Below are positions 19,563 through 28,913 of a DNA stretch of 64,000 bases, piece by piece. Numbering within the stretch: the first letter of the stretch is position 1; every line of letters starts with the position of its first letter. The translations under genes and the position numbers were made by a program. Source of the DNA: Mesorhizobium temperatum (lineage in GTDB: Bacteria; Pseudomonadota; Alphaproteobacteria; Rhizobiales; Rhizobiaceae); assembly GCF_002284575.1 (NCBI RefSeq), contig NZ_NPKJ01000044.1, positions 499-64,498 on the forward strand, written 5' to 3'. The notes beneath the pieces were generated by a model, which saw only the letters and a list, made by a program, of their open reading frames with translations, was not told where the DNA came from and did no database searches.

Positions 19563-19722
19563 GCGCCCCCCTCTGTCCTGCCGGACATCTCCCCCACTTG
19601 GGGGGAGATCGGCGGTCATTGTCGTTTTCGCCAATCTCCAGCGTTGCAAAGCTGCCTTTAACGCCGAAGCTGCCAATCTCCCCCTTCGTGGGGGAGATGT
19701 CCGGCGGGACAGAGGGGGGCGC
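19563..19722. repeat. 160-bp nested palindromic repeat
   Basis: The outer 35-base arms (19563-19597 and 19688-19722) are complementary at 34 of 35 positions. Each arm continues into its own inner hairpin made of CTCCCCC/GGGGGAG tracts. The element fills most of the gap between the binding-protein gene and the DppB-like gene. The outer arms are the same sequence as the compact palindrome at 17408-17461. It may act as an mRNA hairpin that sets binding-protein levels apart from the membrane genes. Confidence 0.88.
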
Positions 19723-19787
19723 GACGGAGCTCTCATCATCCAAGCTGAGCACCCACACAAGCGACGCGCAAGTCTGGAGAGGCCTCC

Positions 19788-21398
19788 TTAGGTCTCCAGC
19801 CAGGTATCCGCCCAGTTAGATACCGCCCAGCGCGGGTTGTTGGCGACATTCGCAACCGTGTCTTTGATAACGCTGATGAAGCTCCATTCGGCGACATTGA
19901 TCAGCGGCAGGTCGGTTGCAACTTGTCTCTGGAACTCCCTGTAGAGCTCGGTGCGCGCGGCGGGATCGAGCGTCTCGGACGCCTTGGCGATTAGGGCGTC
20001 GAGTTCGTCGTTCTTGTAGCCGCCCTGGTTGGAGAAAGGCACGCCGTCCGGAATGCCGCTCTGCACCAGGATGGTGGTCGAGATCGCAGGGTCGCCGCGG
20101 AACACCGGCGGCCCGACCGCAAGGTCGAAGGCGTGGTCGGTGTAGACGGCCTTGATATGCGCGGCCGAGTCGTTGTTGACCAGCTGGGCGTCGATGCCGA
20201 TGGCGGCGAGCGCCTGGCGCAGATAGTCGCCGAATTGCTTGGTCTCGTTGAAGTAGGGCGCCGGCAGCAGCTTCAGCGAAAAGCGCTTGCCGTCGTCACC
20301 CTTGTTGTAGCCGGCTTCGTCGAGCAGGGCGTTGGCCTTGGCCACGTCGAAGGCATAGGTCGGCACGTCGGCGGTATAGAATTGCGGGTCGTTTTTCGGC
20401 ACCGGGCCGGTGGCTGTGGCAGCGTAGCCGAGGAACACCGTCTTGACGACGAAATCCTTGTCGATGGCGTGGACGATCGCCTGGCGCACCTTCAGGTCGG
20501 CCAGTTCCCTGCGGCGATGGTTGATCTCGACGACGAGCTGATAGGTCAGCCCCTCATAACCCTTGGTGACCACCTTGAGGCCAGGCACCTTGGAGATGCG
20601 ATCGAGATCGGCCAGCGGCACGGCGGAAAACGCGGCGAGCTGGATCTCTTCGGCCTCGAGCGCGCTTGCCGCCGAAGTGCGGTCGGGCAGCACCTGATAG
20701 ATGATCTCGTCGAGGTAAGGTTGGTTCTTGACCCAATAGTCGGCATTCTTCTCCAGGCGGTAATATTCGCCTGACTTGTGTTCGACGAATTTGAACGGGC
20801 CGGTGCCGACAGGCGCATTGTTGGCCGGGTTCTCATCGATCTTTCCTGTCTCGTAGATGTGCTTCGGCACCACGCTGCTCAGCGCCGGCAACGCGTTGCG
20901 GATCAGCTGGAACGGTGTCGGCTTGGCGAATTTGAACACCGCGGTCAGTTCGTCCGGCGTGTCGACCGCCTCCAGATCCTTGAACACGGTGCGGCCGAGA
21001 TTCTGCAGCGGCTTCCAGATTTGCAGCGCCGAGAACGCGACGTCGGCGGAGGTGAATGGTTTGCCGTCATGCCATTTGACGCCCTCGCGCAATTTGAACG
21101 TCACCGACAGGCCGTCGGCGGCGCCCTCCCAGCTTGTCGCCAGGCGCGGGTCGAGCCCGTCCTTGCCGTCAAAGGACGCCTCGGCCAGCGTCTCCACGAT
21201 TTTGCTCGAGATAAAGAACACACCGTTGGAAGCGACGATCGCCGGGTTGAGGTTGCGCGGCTCGGAATCGGCGGCGACGACCAGCCGCCCGCCTTTCTTC
21301 GGTGTCTGTGCCCAGCCGATCGTCGGCAGCGCCGTCGATGCCAGAAGCAAAGCCGAACCGGCAAGCACGGTGCGTCGGGAAATCGTGACATTTGACAT
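19788..21398 (-). CDS. Peptide-type ABC transporter substrate-binding protein (family 5)
   Basis: A 536-residue periplasmic binding protein (DppA/OppA superfamily). The signal sequence has twin arginines (SRRTVLAGSALLLAS...GWAQ), so Tat export is possible. Family blocks are WHDGKPFTSADVAFS, APVGTGPFKFVEH, VRQAIVHAIDKD and GDPAISTTI. It is the first gene of the five-gene transporter operon. With ggt and the M24 peptidase close by, a peptide or gamma-glutamyl compound is a plausible ligand. This family also binds sugars and opines. Confidence 0.92.
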   Translation of the reverse strand: MSNVTISRRTVLAGSALLLASTALPTIGWAQTPKKGGRLVVAADSEPRNLNPAIVASNGVFFISSKIVETLAEASFDGKDGLDPRLATSWEGAADGLSVTFKLREGVKWHDGKPFTSADVAFSALQIWKPLQNLGRTVFKDLEAVDTPDELTAVFKFAKPTPFQLIRNALPALSSVVPKHIYETGKIDENPANNAPVGTGPFKFVEHKSGEYYRLEKNADYWVKNQPYLDEIIYQVLPDRTSAASALEAEEIQLAAFSAVPLADLDRISKVPGLKVVTKGYEGLTYQLVVEINHRRRELADLKVRQAIVHAIDKDFVVKTVFLGYAATATGPVPKNDPQFYTADVPTYAFDVAKANALLDEAGYNKGDDGKRFSLKLLPAPYFNETKQFGDYLRQALAAIGIDAQLVNNDSAAHIKAVYTDHAFDLAVGPPVFRGDPAISTTILVQSGIPDGVPFSNQGGYKNDELDALIAKASETLDPAARTELYREFQRQVATDLPLINVAEWSFISVIKDTVANVANNPRWAVSNWADTWLET

Positions 21399-21582
21399 GA
21401 TCGAACTCCGTCCCTCTCAGCCACCCGGGCCAATACCCTCGGACGCCGGACGGCATCCTTGCAAGGGTGATTATGAGCCTCGCCGAGGGTTTCGCCAGAG
21501 ACGGATTTGGCGCATCCTCATGTGGCTTTGAAAATTTCGTCCGCTGGACCAGTTACAGGGAAGCGGTTCAATCCGACCTTAT

Positions 21583-21614
21583 CTGGTAGGACCAGACTTA
21601 TCTAGTAGGACCAG
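21583..21614. promoter_or_regulatory. Tandem GntR-type operators upstream of the M24 peptidase
   Basis: CTGGTAGGACCAG at 21583-21595 and CTAGTAGGACCAG at 21602-21614 sit inside two 19-bp direct repeats. They lie 55-86 bp before the peptidase ATG. The first fits YTGGTnnnACCAR exactly and the second has one mismatch. The same motif recurs at four other intergenic sites in this window. Confidence 0.6.
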
Positions 21615-21668
21615 ACTGGGCACCGCCGGCGATCCGAGCGGCCGGCCAGGGAATTCAGGGAGAGAAAG

Positions 21669-22859
21669 ATGAACGTCGCCCCGGGTAAGAATGCCGTCAG
21701 CACCATCCCGTTCGACCACGCCAGAGTCGATCGGCTGATGGAGGAGGCCGGCATCGATGTGCTGCTCGCCACCTCCAAGCACAACACGCAATATCTGCTC
21801 GGCGGCTACAAGTTCATCTTCTTCGCCGCCATGGATGCGATCGGCCACAGCCGCTATCTGCCTATCGTCGTCTACGAGAAGGGTGGGCCGGACCACGCCG
21901 CCTATATCGGAAACCGCATGGAGGGCGCCGAGCACCAGAACAACCCGTTCTGGACGCCGACCTTGCACGCCGCCTGCTGGGGCACGCTCGACGCCGCCAA
22001 TCTCGCGGTTGAGCACCTGACGAAAATCGGTAAGGGCGACGCCCGCATCGGCATCGAGCCGGCTTTCCTGCCGTCGGATGCCTACACGCTGATCCGCAAG
22101 GCGCTGCCGGACGCCAAGCTGATCGACGCGACTGATATGCTGGAGCGGATGCGGGCGATCAAGACGAAAGCTGAGCTGGAGAAGCTGCGCACCGCCTCCG
22201 AACTGATCACCGATTCCATGCTGGCAACCATTGCCTGGGCGCGTGAAGGCACGACCAAGACCGAGATCATCGAGCAACTCAGGCGCGAGGAGACCAACCG
22301 TGGCGCGCATTTCGAATATTGCCTGCTGACGCTGGGCGCCAGCCATAACCGCGCCGGCTCGCCGCAGGCATGGAAGAAGGGCGAGGTGATGTCGATCGAT
22401 TCCGGCGGCAATTATCACGGCTATATCGGCGACCTCTGCCGCATGGGCATTCTGGGCGAGCCGGATGCCGAACTCGAGGATCTGTTGGCCGAAGTCGAGG
22501 CGGTGCAGCAGGCGGCCTTTTCCAAGGTGCGCGCCGGCACGCTGGGTGGTGAGATGATTTCCTACGCGGAAGGCGTGCTGAAGAAATCCAAGGTCGCCCC
22601 CTATACCGATTTCTTTGCCCACGGCATGGGGCTGATCACGCATGAAGCGCCGTTCCTGATGACTAACCATCCGGTGACCTATGAAGGCACCTATGCCGAA
22701 AAGCCGCTGGAGAAAAACATGGTGCTCTCGGTCGAGACGACGATGCTTCACCGGACGCGCGGCTTCATCAAGCTGGAGGACACCGTGGCGGTCACCGAGA
22801 CCGGTTACGCTATGTTCGGCGATCGGGGCAGGGGCTGGAACAGGGGCGGGGTGGCTTAA
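21669..22859 (+). CDS. M24 family metallopeptidase (Xaa-Pro peptidase/creatinase-like)
   Basis: A 396-residue protein with a creatinase-type N-terminal domain and a C-terminal pita-bread metallopeptidase domain. The metal-binding pattern is visible: SIDSGGNYHGYIGD (two Asp), FFAHGMGL (His), VLSVETT (Glu) and KLEDTVAV (Glu). The ATG at 21669 follows GGGAGAGAAAG. It diverges from the peptide ABC operon and probably hydrolyses an imported dipeptide or related amide. Tandem GntR-type sites precede it. Confidence 0.9.
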   Translation: MNVAPGKNAVSTIPFDHARVDRLMEEAGIDVLLATSKHNTQYLLGGYKFIFFAAMDAIGHSRYLPIVVYEKGGPDHAAYIGNRMEGAEHQNNPFWTPTLHAACWGTLDAANLAVEHLTKIGKGDARIGIEPAFLPSDAYTLIRKALPDAKLIDATDMLERMRAIKTKAELEKLRTASELITDSMLATIAWAREGTTKTEIIEQLRREETNRGAHFEYCLLTLGASHNRAGSPQAWKKGEVMSIDSGGNYHGYIGDLCRMGILGEPDAELEDLLAEVEAVQQAAFSKVRAGTLGGEMISYAEGVLKKSKVAPYTDFFAHGMGLITHEAPFLMTNHPVTYEGTYAEKPLEKNMVLSVETTMLHRTRGFIKLEDTVAVTETGYAMFGDRGRGWNRGGVA

Positions 22860-22965
22860 AGCGCGTCGCGTTTGAATGGATTCAATGCGACGCGCTTTAA
22901 ATTCTTGTTTTTGTGCATGTCGTTATCGCAAAACCGCTGCGCAGTTTTGCGCGACATGCATTAGC
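22858..22965. repeat. Dispersed rhizobial repeat with two hairpins (bidirectional terminator)
   Basis: The first hairpin pairs AAAGCGCGTCGC near 22858 with GCGACGCGCTTT ending near 22898. The second pairs GCATGTCG (22915-22922) with CGACATGC (22952-22959), with an inner CGCAAAAC/GTTTTGCG pair. This element is a common Mesorhizobium intergenic repeat. It occupies the whole gap between the converging peptidase and cupin genes and overlaps both stop codons. Confidence 0.82.
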
Positions 22966-23380
22966 TGCCACCCGGCGGCAGCAGCCTGAAATCCGGCAGG
23001 TCGCGCAGCGCCAGTTCCGGCCCGGCCGGCGAATAGACGACGAAGAGCTGCATGGGCGCATCGCCGGTGTTCAGCGTCGAATGGAAGCGGCTTTCCGGCA
23101 CATAAATGGTGCAACCCGGGCCGACCTTCTCAACGACCGGATTGCCGTTCTCGTCTTCGACCATCTGCTCGCCATTGCCTGATATGACGAAGATGATCTC
23201 TTCAGCACCCGGATGGTTGTGGCGCGTGTGACCCTTGCCGGACGGTAGGTCGACAACGCCGCCGGAAAAGCGCGTGGCGCCGTTCACCTCGGGAGCGACG
23301 GTCAGCGACAGTCTGCCCCAGTCGAAGCCGAAGGCGCTGACATCCTTCGGATACACGAACACCTTGCTCTTGTCGGTCAT
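22961..23380 (-). CDS. Cupin domain protein
   Basis: A 139-residue single-domain cupin. Motif 1 is GHTRHNHPGAEEIIFVISGNGE, split over two strands, and motif 2 is VPESRFHSTLNTGD. The metal-binding His/Glu set is present. The ATG at 23380 lies four bases from the upstream gene's stop. It is the third gene of an operon with the Tm-1-like protein and the TIM-barrel protein. The substrate is unknown; a small isomerase, dioxygenase or sensor role would fit. Confidence 0.88.
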   Translation of the reverse strand: MTDKSKVFVYPKDVSAFGFDWGRLSLTVAPEVNGATRFSGGVVDLPSGKGHTRHNHPGAEEIIFVISGNGEQMVEDENGNPVVEKVGPGCTIYVPESRFHSTLNTGDAPMQLFVVYSPAGPELALRDLPDFRLLPPGGS

Positions 23381-23384
23381 CGTC

Positions 23385-24254
23385 TCATCCCTTCTTTTTC
23401 TTGGCGATTGTCTTTTGCGCACCGCCAAGAGCAACAGCCTTGAAATCCGCGGTCTGCTTGGCGATCGCCGCTTCTGCCGGCAGCCGCTCCATGGAGCTGG
23501 CGCCGTAGAAGCCGTGCAGACCCTTGCACTGTTCGAGAATGTAGCGGGCGTCATCCGGCATCGAGATCGGCCCGCCATGGCAAAGCAGGATGACATCCTT
23601 GCGCACGACACGCGCCGCTTCAGCGATCGCGTCGATCTCCGTCACGCAGTCGTCGAGCGATTTGGCCGACGTCGCGCCAATCGAACCGCCGGTGGTCACC
23701 CCCATATGGGCGACGACGATGTCGGCGCCGGCCTTGGTCATGGCGCGCGCTTCATCGGGGTTGAACACATAGGGCGTGGTCAGGAGATCGAGCTCGTGTG
23801 CTGCGGCGATCATGTCGACCTCGAGCCCAAAGCCCATACCGGTTTCCTCGAAACTTTGCCGCATCTGGCCGTCGAACAGGCCGATGGTCGGAAAGTTCTG
23901 CACGCCGGAAAAACCTATCGTCTTCAGCTCGGCTAGCAGCAGCGGCATGATGACGAAAGGATCGGTGCCGTTGACGCCGGCCAGCACCGGCGTCTTCTTC
24001 ACCACCGGCAGCACCTCATAGGCCATTTCCTTGACGATCTCGTTGGCGTTGCCATAGGCGAGCAGGCCGGCGGCCGAGCCGCGCCCGGCCATGCGGTAGC
24101 GGCCGGAATTGTAGATGATGATCAGGTCGATCCCGCCGGCCTCCTCGGCCTTGGCCGAAAGGCCGGTGCCGGCACCGCCGCCAACGATCGGCACGCCGCC
24201 GGCAATCATCTTGCGGAACTTTTCCAGAATCTTCTTGCGTGGTATCGCGGCCAT
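23385..24254 (-). CDS. PEP-hydrolase-like TIM-barrel protein
   Basis: A 289-residue protein of the PEP-hydrolase/TIM-barrel signal transduction family (PF09370 from memory). It opens with [55 protein letters not shown] and [10 protein letters not shown] are characteristic. I choose the ATG at 24254 after GAGAG. A GTG at 24269 overlapping the previous stop is the alternative. Plant Tm-1 joins this domain to the one encoded by the adjacent gene. The reaction is not established. Confidence 0.87.
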   Translation of the reverse strand: MAAIPRKKILEKFRKMIAGGVPIVGGGAGTGLSAKAEEAGGIDLIIIYNSGRYRMAGRGSAAGLLAYGNANEIVKEMAYEVLPVVKKTPVLAGVNGTDPFVIMPLLLAELKTIGFSGVQNFPTIGLFDGQMRQSFEETGMGFGLEVDMIAAAHELDLLTTPYVFNPDEARAMTKAGADIVVAHMGVTTGGSIGATSAKSLDDCVTEIDAIAEAARVVRKDVILLCHGGPISMPDDARYILEQCKGLHGFYGASSMERLPAEAAIAKQTADFKAVALGGAQKTIAKKKKG

Positions 24255-24265
24255 GGCTTCGTCTC

Positions 24266-25462
24266 TCACTGTCTGGCGATGTCGAGGAAAGCCGTAACCG
24301 CAGCCTTAGCGAATTCGGGGTCGTTGATGTGCAGTGGCAGGCGCGTCACTCGGCGCGTGTTATCCGGCATGATCGTACGTTCGATAGCCTCGAAGAGTGC
24401 TGCATCGGCTTCAGGGTCGAAGAAGGCGCCGCCTTCGATGTCGAGCGCCGAGACGCCCTTTTCGGGAATGAGGAACCGGACCGGTCCCTCGCAAAGGCTC
24501 AGTCTTGCACCGATCCATTCGCCGATCTTGCGGCTTTCGTCAGGGGTCGTGCGCATCAGCGTCACATTGGGATTGTGCTCGTAAAACAGCCGCCCGCTAT
24601 AGCGTTGTGGAACGGTCGGTGGCGCCCAGAAATTCACCATATCGAGCGCGCCGACCGAGCCGACATAGGGCAGTTTCGTGCGGGCGATCGCGCCGAAGCG
24701 GTCTTCCGTCGCCGGCAGAACGCCGCCAAACAGGAGGTCGCAGACTTCTGTCGTCGTGATGTCGATGACGCCGGACAGCAAGCCGCTGTCGGCCAGCTTC
24801 TCCATGCTGCGGCCTCCGGTCCCGGTGGCGTGGAAGACCATGCAGTCATAGGTCGAACGAAGCTGCTCGGCGATGGAAGTCACGCACGGCGTTGTGACGC
24901 CGAACATGGTGAGGCCGATCGACGGTCTGCCGTCGGGTGGCGGCGGCGGTTTTGCAGCCATGCCTGCTATCGCCTGGGCGGCATTGTGCAGCACGACACG
25001 AGACAGCCGGTTCAGGCCGGCCATATCGGTCACCGACGGCATCATGACGATGTCGGAGACATCGACGTAAGGTGCGGTGTCGCCCGAGGCGAGCGTCGAG
25101 ATCATGATCTTGGGCAGGCCGAGCGGCAGCGCGCGCATGCCTGATGTGATGATCGAAGTGCCGCCACCACCGCCGATACCGATCACACCTGCTATATCGG
25201 TGCGCGATTGAACAAACCGGGTGAAAGCGATGGCCATTGCCGCCACCGCGGTGCCGCGGTCGTCGCTGCTCAGTACGGCACTGCTGCCACCGGGATGGTG
25301 GCCGGCGACCTCTTCGGCCGAGACATCGACCGGCACGGTTGCGTTGCGCGTTCCAACATCGATGCGGGCGACAGCAGCACCGGTGGCAGCGACCGCATCG
25401 GACAGAAAGGCGAGTTCCTCACCCTTGGTGTCGGCGGTGCCTACCACATAGACGCGCTTCAT
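24266..25462 (-). CDS. Tm-1-like ATP-binding domain protein (UPF0261)
   Basis: A 398-residue UPF0261 protein. It opens with [43 protein letters not shown] and [14 protein letters not shown] are family blocks. The fold of plant Tm-1's N-terminal half, which binds ATP, is the known relative. ATG at 25462 after GGAGAAA. It is the first gene of a three-gene operon with a TIM-barrel protein and a cupin, divergent from a TetR regulator. A metabolic role in modifying a small molecule is likely, but none is proven. Confidence 0.9.
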   Translation of the reverse strand: MKRVYVVGTADTKGEELAFLSDAVAATGAAVARIDVGTRNATVPVDVSAEEVAGHHPGGSSAVLSSDDRGTAVAAMAIAFTRFVQSRTDIAGVIGIGGGGGTSIITSGMRALPLGLPKIMISTLASGDTAPYVDVSDIVMMPSVTDMAGLNRLSRVVLHNAAQAIAGMAAKPPPPPDGRPSIGLTMFGVTTPCVTSIAEQLRSTYDCMVFHATGTGGRSMEKLADSGLLSGVIDITTTEVCDLLFGGVLPATEDRFGAIARTKLPYVGSVGALDMVNFWAPPTVPQRYSGRLFYEHNPNVTLMRTTPDESRKIGEWIGARLSLCEGPVRFLIPEKGVSALDIEGGAFFDPEADAALFEAIERTIMPDNTRRVTRLPLHINDPEFAKAAVTAFLDIARQ

Positions 25463-25574
25463 TGCGTTTCTCCGGTTCTAGGCGCGCTCGGCGTTGCCGC
25501 CTGCCGCTCTTTGCCCGGCCGTTCGGCATCGCGAAGGCCATTGCAATTTTTTGAGACGCGCGTATCGTATTGAC

Positions 25575-26258
25575 ATGAATGTCTCACGTCAACAAGCGGT
25601 GGTTTCCGACGATGCCGGTTCTGGAGCCGCGCGCGGACCGCGCGCGCGCACAAGGCGGTTGATGCTGGAGACGGCGACAAGGCTGATGCAGGCGGGCGCC
25701 ACGCCCTCGGTCAGCGAGGTCGCCGAAGCGGCGGAAGTCTCCCGCGCGACCGCCTATCGGTATTTTCCAAGCCAGGCGGCGCTGGTCCAGGCGGTGGTCG
25801 ACGAAGGCCTCGGGCCGATCCTCACCTGGAAATCAGCCTCGACCGATCCCGAGCGGCGGGTCGCCGAACTGTTCGATACGGCCATGCCGCGGATCGAAGC
25901 CTTCGAGGCGACCTTCAAGGCGGCGCTGAAGCTGTCGCTCGACCAGTGGGCGCGGCAGCAGGCAGGCACGCTAGGCGGCGAGCCGGCCTTCACGCGCGGC
26001 CATCGCGTCGATCTGCTCAAGGACGCGATCGCACCGCTCAAGAACCGGCTGCCGCCACGCGAATTCAAGCGCCTGGCGCAGGCCCTGTCGTTGATCTTCG
26101 GCGTCGAAGTGCTCATCATACTGAAGGATATATGGGGGCTGGACAGCCGCAAGATGATGTCGGTAGCGCAATGGGCAGCCGGCGCCCTGGTACGGGCTGC
26201 AGTGATGGAATCGATAACCGAAGGAGGCAGAAGCGCGCCGGCGACAGCTGCGGAATAG
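25575..26258 (+). CDS. TetR/AcrR family transcriptional regulator
   Basis: A 227-residue regulator with an N-terminal TetR helix-turn-helix (ETATRLMQAG... SVSEVAEAAEVSRATAYRYF). A variable C-terminal ligand domain follows. The ATG at 25575 is chosen by domain position; no good ribosome binding site precedes it, so a leaderless or weak start is possible. It diverges from the Tm-1-like operon across 112 bp and probably represses it. Confidence 0.85.
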   Translation: MNVSRQQAVVSDDAGSGAARGPRARTRRLMLETATRLMQAGATPSVSEVAEAAEVSRATAYRYFPSQAALVQAVVDEGLGPILTWKSASTDPERRVAELFDTAMPRIEAFEATFKAALKLSLDQWARQQAGTLGGEPAFTRGHRVDLLKDAIAPLKNRLPPREFKRLAQALSLIFGVEVLIILKDIWGLDSRKMMSVAQWAAGALVRAAVMESITEGGRSAPATAAE

Positions 26259-26263
26259 TATCG

Positions 26264-26280
26264 ATCTGGTTCGACCAGAT
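26264..26280. promoter_or_regulatory. GntR-type operator (distal) of the sugar ABC operon
   Basis: ATCTGGTTCGACCAGAT is a 17-bp palindrome with perfect 7-bp arms. It lies just after the TetR gene, about 340 bp before the binding-protein ATG. It matches YTGGTnnnACCAR. The 358-bp gap 26259-26616 has no ORF I can support and holds this site and the one at 26442. Confidence 0.58.
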
Positions 26281-26441
26281 GGGGATGCCGATTACTGACA
26301 ATAGTCGACGTGCCGTAGCGCGAACAAGGCCCCTGCGTATCAAGGAGTAGGAAAATTTAAGAAAAACAGACAGATGTTGCTGGAATCCGCTTGTCTGAGG
26401 CCCTGCCATCGTCCAAGAAAGAGCTTGACGTGCGTCCGAAA

Positions 26442-26454
26442 TTGGTAATACCAG
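26442..26454. promoter_or_regulatory. GntR-type operator (proximal) of the sugar ABC operon
   Basis: TTGGTAATACCAG lies about 165 bp before the binding-protein ATG. It matches YTGGTnnnACCAR and is identical to the site at 40230-40242 in the sugar-acid block. Confidence 0.6.
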
Positions 26455-26616
26455 ATCAGGACAATATAGCGGATTAAACGTGAGGGCTGCGATCCATTCC
26501 GGCTGGGCGAGGAGGCTCAAAAACCGGAACGGTGCCATCATGGGAGGAACTACCAGGGCCGGCCTCGCCGCCGGCTCGCATGATACGGTAGAATGCGCAC
26601 AAGGGAGGAAATCATT

Positions 26617-27933
26617 ATGCGCAAGACAATGACCAGTATGCTTGCTGGTATCGGCTTAGTGCTCGCCTGCGGAACGTCCGTCTACGCGCAGGATAAGGAA
26701 CTCACCATATTCTGGGCTGAATGGGATCCGGCGAACTATTTGCAGGAACTCGTCAATCTTTACGAGGCCGAGAGCGGCGTGAAGGTCACGGTCGAAACCA
26801 CGCCTTGGTCCGACTTCCAGACCAAGGCATTCACCGAGTTCAACGCCAAGGGCAGCGCCTACGACATGGTCGTCGGCGATTCCCAGTGGATCGGCGCGGC
26901 CTCCGAGGCCGGTCACTACGTCGACCTCACCGACTTCTTCAACAAGCACAATCTGAAGGAAGTGATGGCGCCGGCGACGGTGAAATACTACGCCGAATAT
27001 CCGTCGAACTCCGGCAAATACTGGTCGATCCCGGCCGAGGGTGACGCGGTCGGCTGGTCCTATCGCAAGGACTGGTTCGAAGACCCGAAGGAGATGGAAG
27101 CATTCAAGGCCAAGTATGGCTACGATCTCGGCGTGCCGAAGGACTGGAAGCAGCTGCGCGACATCGCCGAATTCTTCCACCGTCCCGACGAGAAGCGCTA
27201 CGGCGTCGCCATCTACACCGACAATTCGTATGACGCTCTGGTGATGGGCGTCGAGAACGCCATCTTCTCCTTCGGCGGCGAACTCGGCGACTATGCCACC
27301 TACAAGGTCGACGGGATCATCAACTCTGAGCAGAACGTCAAGGCGCTCGAGGCCTACAAGGAGCTCTATTCCTTCACCCCTCCTGGTTGGGCCAAGAGCT
27401 TCTTCATCGAGGACAACCAGGCGATCACCGAGAACCTGGCGGCGATGAGCATGAACTACTTCGCCTTTTTCCCAGCGCTCATCAACGAAGCCTCGAACCC
27501 GAATGCCAAGGCCACCGGCTTCTTCGCCAACCCTCCAGGACCGAACGGCGATCAGTTCGCCGCGCTCGGCGGCCAGGGCATCTCCGTCATCTCCTATTCC
27601 CAGAATCAGGAAGAGGCGATGAAGTTCCTGGAATGGTTCATCAAGGACGAGACGCAGAAGAAATGGGCGGAACTCGGCGGTTACACGGCAAGTGCCAAGG
27701 TGCTCGAGTCGCCTGAATTCCAGAACGCCACGCCTTACAACAAGGCCTTCTACGAAACTATGTTCAAGGTGAAGGACTTCTGGGCGACGCCGGAATATGC
27801 CGAGCTGCTCATCCAGATGAACCAACGCGTCTATCCGTACATCACCGGCAATCAGGGCACGGCCAAGGAAGTGCTCGATTCGCTCGCCGCGGACTGGAAC
27901 GCGACATTCAAGAAATACAACCGCGTGAAGTAA
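26617..27933 (+). CDS. Sugar ABC transporter substrate-binding protein (family 1)
   Basis: A 438-residue periplasmic binding protein of the family 1 (UgpB/MalE-like) class. The signal peptide is about 24 residues, ending SVYAQ, followed by KELTIFWAEWDPANYLQEL. GGQGISVISYSQNQEEAMKFLEW is typical of the class. ATG at 26617 after GGGAGGAAA; the frame's upstream codons are not needed. It is the first gene of a six-gene operon. The ligand is unknown, probably a sugar, polyol or glycoside. Confidence 0.93.
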   Translation: MRKTMTSMLAGIGLVLACGTSVYAQDKELTIFWAEWDPANYLQELVNLYEAESGVKVTVETTPWSDFQTKAFTEFNAKGSAYDMVVGDSQWIGAASEAGHYVDLTDFFNKHNLKEVMAPATVKYYAEYPSNSGKYWSIPAEGDAVGWSYRKDWFEDPKEMEAFKAKYGYDLGVPKDWKQLRDIAEFFHRPDEKRYGVAIYTDNSYDALVMGVENAIFSFGGELGDYATYKVDGIINSEQNVKALEAYKELYSFTPPGWAKSFFIEDNQAITENLAAMSMNYFAFFPALINEASNPNAKATGFFANPPGPNGDQFAALGGQGISVISYSQNQEEAMKFLEWFIKDETQKKWAELGGYTASAKVLESPEFQNATPYNKAFYETMFKVKDFWATPEYAELLIQMNQRVYPYITGNQGTAKEVLDSLAADWNATFKKYNRVK

Positions 27934-27952
27934 ACGGCACTAACGCTCGGAG

Positions 27953-27974
27953 GGGGCGGGAGCCCGCCCCTTCC
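27953..27974 (+). promoter_or_regulatory. Intercistronic hairpin after the binding-protein gene
   Basis: GGGGCGGG at 27953-27960 pairs with CCCGCCCC at 27963-27970, and a pyrimidine- and T-rich tract follows. It lies between the binding-protein stop and the first permease. It probably attenuates transcription or protects the upstream mRNA, so more binding protein than membrane protein is made. Confidence 0.65.
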
Positions 27975-28006
27975 GTTTTCTTTTCCGGACAAGGAAGGAA
28001 CGGGCC

Positions 28007-28912
28007 TTGGCCACTGCAGTCTTGACCACCCTGGATCCCAACTCGCGCTCCGCCGCCCGCGGCATGAGCGACCTCACGATCCGCAATCTCTTCATCATTC
28101 CGACGATCGTTTTCCTGATCGTCTTCAACATCTTTCCACTGATCTATTCGCTCGGCTATTCGTTCACCGACTTTCGCGCGTCGAGCCCCGCGGCGGCCAA
28201 TTTCGTCGGACTGCAGAATTACCGCGAGCTGCTCAACGACCCGTTCATCTGGTCGAATTTCGCCATCACCGCCAAGTATGTCATCGTCTCCGTAGTCGGC
28301 CAGGTCATCGTCGGCTTCGGCGTGGCGCTGCTGCTCAACCGCGATATCCCGTTGAAGGGCCTGCTGACGACATTGCTGCTGTTGCCGATGATGCTGTCGA
28401 TGGCCGTCGTCGGCCTGTTCTGGAAACTGCTCTACGATCCGTCTTTCGGCATCATCAACTATACGCTCGGCCTCGGCTCCTTCGAGTGGCTGTCCAACCC
28501 CGACATGGCGCTCTACGCGGTTGCCATCACCGACATCTGGATGTGGTCGCCCTTCGTGATGCTGCTGTCGCTCGCCGGCCTGTCGGCAGTGCCGAAGCAC
28601 CTCTACGAGGCGGCCGCGATCGACCGCGCCGGCTCGTTCTATACCTTTTTTCGCATTACGCTGCCCTTGGTCGCGCCGATCCTGATGATCGCGATCATCT
28701 TTCGCACCATGGAGGCGTTCAAGACTTTCGATCTTGCCTACATCCTGACCAGCCAGCCGACCACCGAGGTGATCTCGATTCGGCTCTACAAGATGGCGTT
28801 CCAGGAATGGCAGACCGGGCGTTCCTGCGCGCTCGCCTACATCGTGCTGATCATGATCCTGGCGATCACCAACATCTACGTCAAATACCTGAACAAGGTG
28901 AAGGAGCGCTAG
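28007..28912 (+). CDS. Sugar ABC transporter permease 1 (MalF type)
   Basis: A 301-residue permease with six membrane segments. The first is IPTIVFLIVFNIFPLIYSLGY, and the EAA loop is LYEAAAIDRAGSFYTFFRITLP. The start is TTG at 28007, seven bases after AAGGAAGGA. It pairs with the permease at 28914-29873. The two genes are one base apart. Confidence 0.92.
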   Translation: MATAVLTTLDPNSRSAARGMSDLTIRNLFIIPTIVFLIVFNIFPLIYSLGYSFTDFRASSPAAANFVGLQNYRELLNDPFIWSNFAITAKYVIVSVVGQVIVGFGVALLLNRDIPLKGLLTTLLLLPMMLSMAVVGLFWKLLYDPSFGIINYTLGLGSFEWLSNPDMALYAVAITDIWMWSPFVMLLSLAGLSAVPKHLYEAAAIDRAGSFYTFFRITLPLVAPILMIAIIFRTMEAFKTFDLAYILTSQPTTEVISIRLYKMAFQEWQTGRSCALAYIVLIMILAITNIYVKYLNKVKER

Positions 28913-28913
28913 C

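Noticed and set aside
25552..25586. TGAGAC/GTCTCA arms around the TetR start as an operator
   Set aside because: The arms are only six bases and 23 bases apart, longer than usual TetR sites. One arm lies inside the coding sequence, so I do not annotate it.
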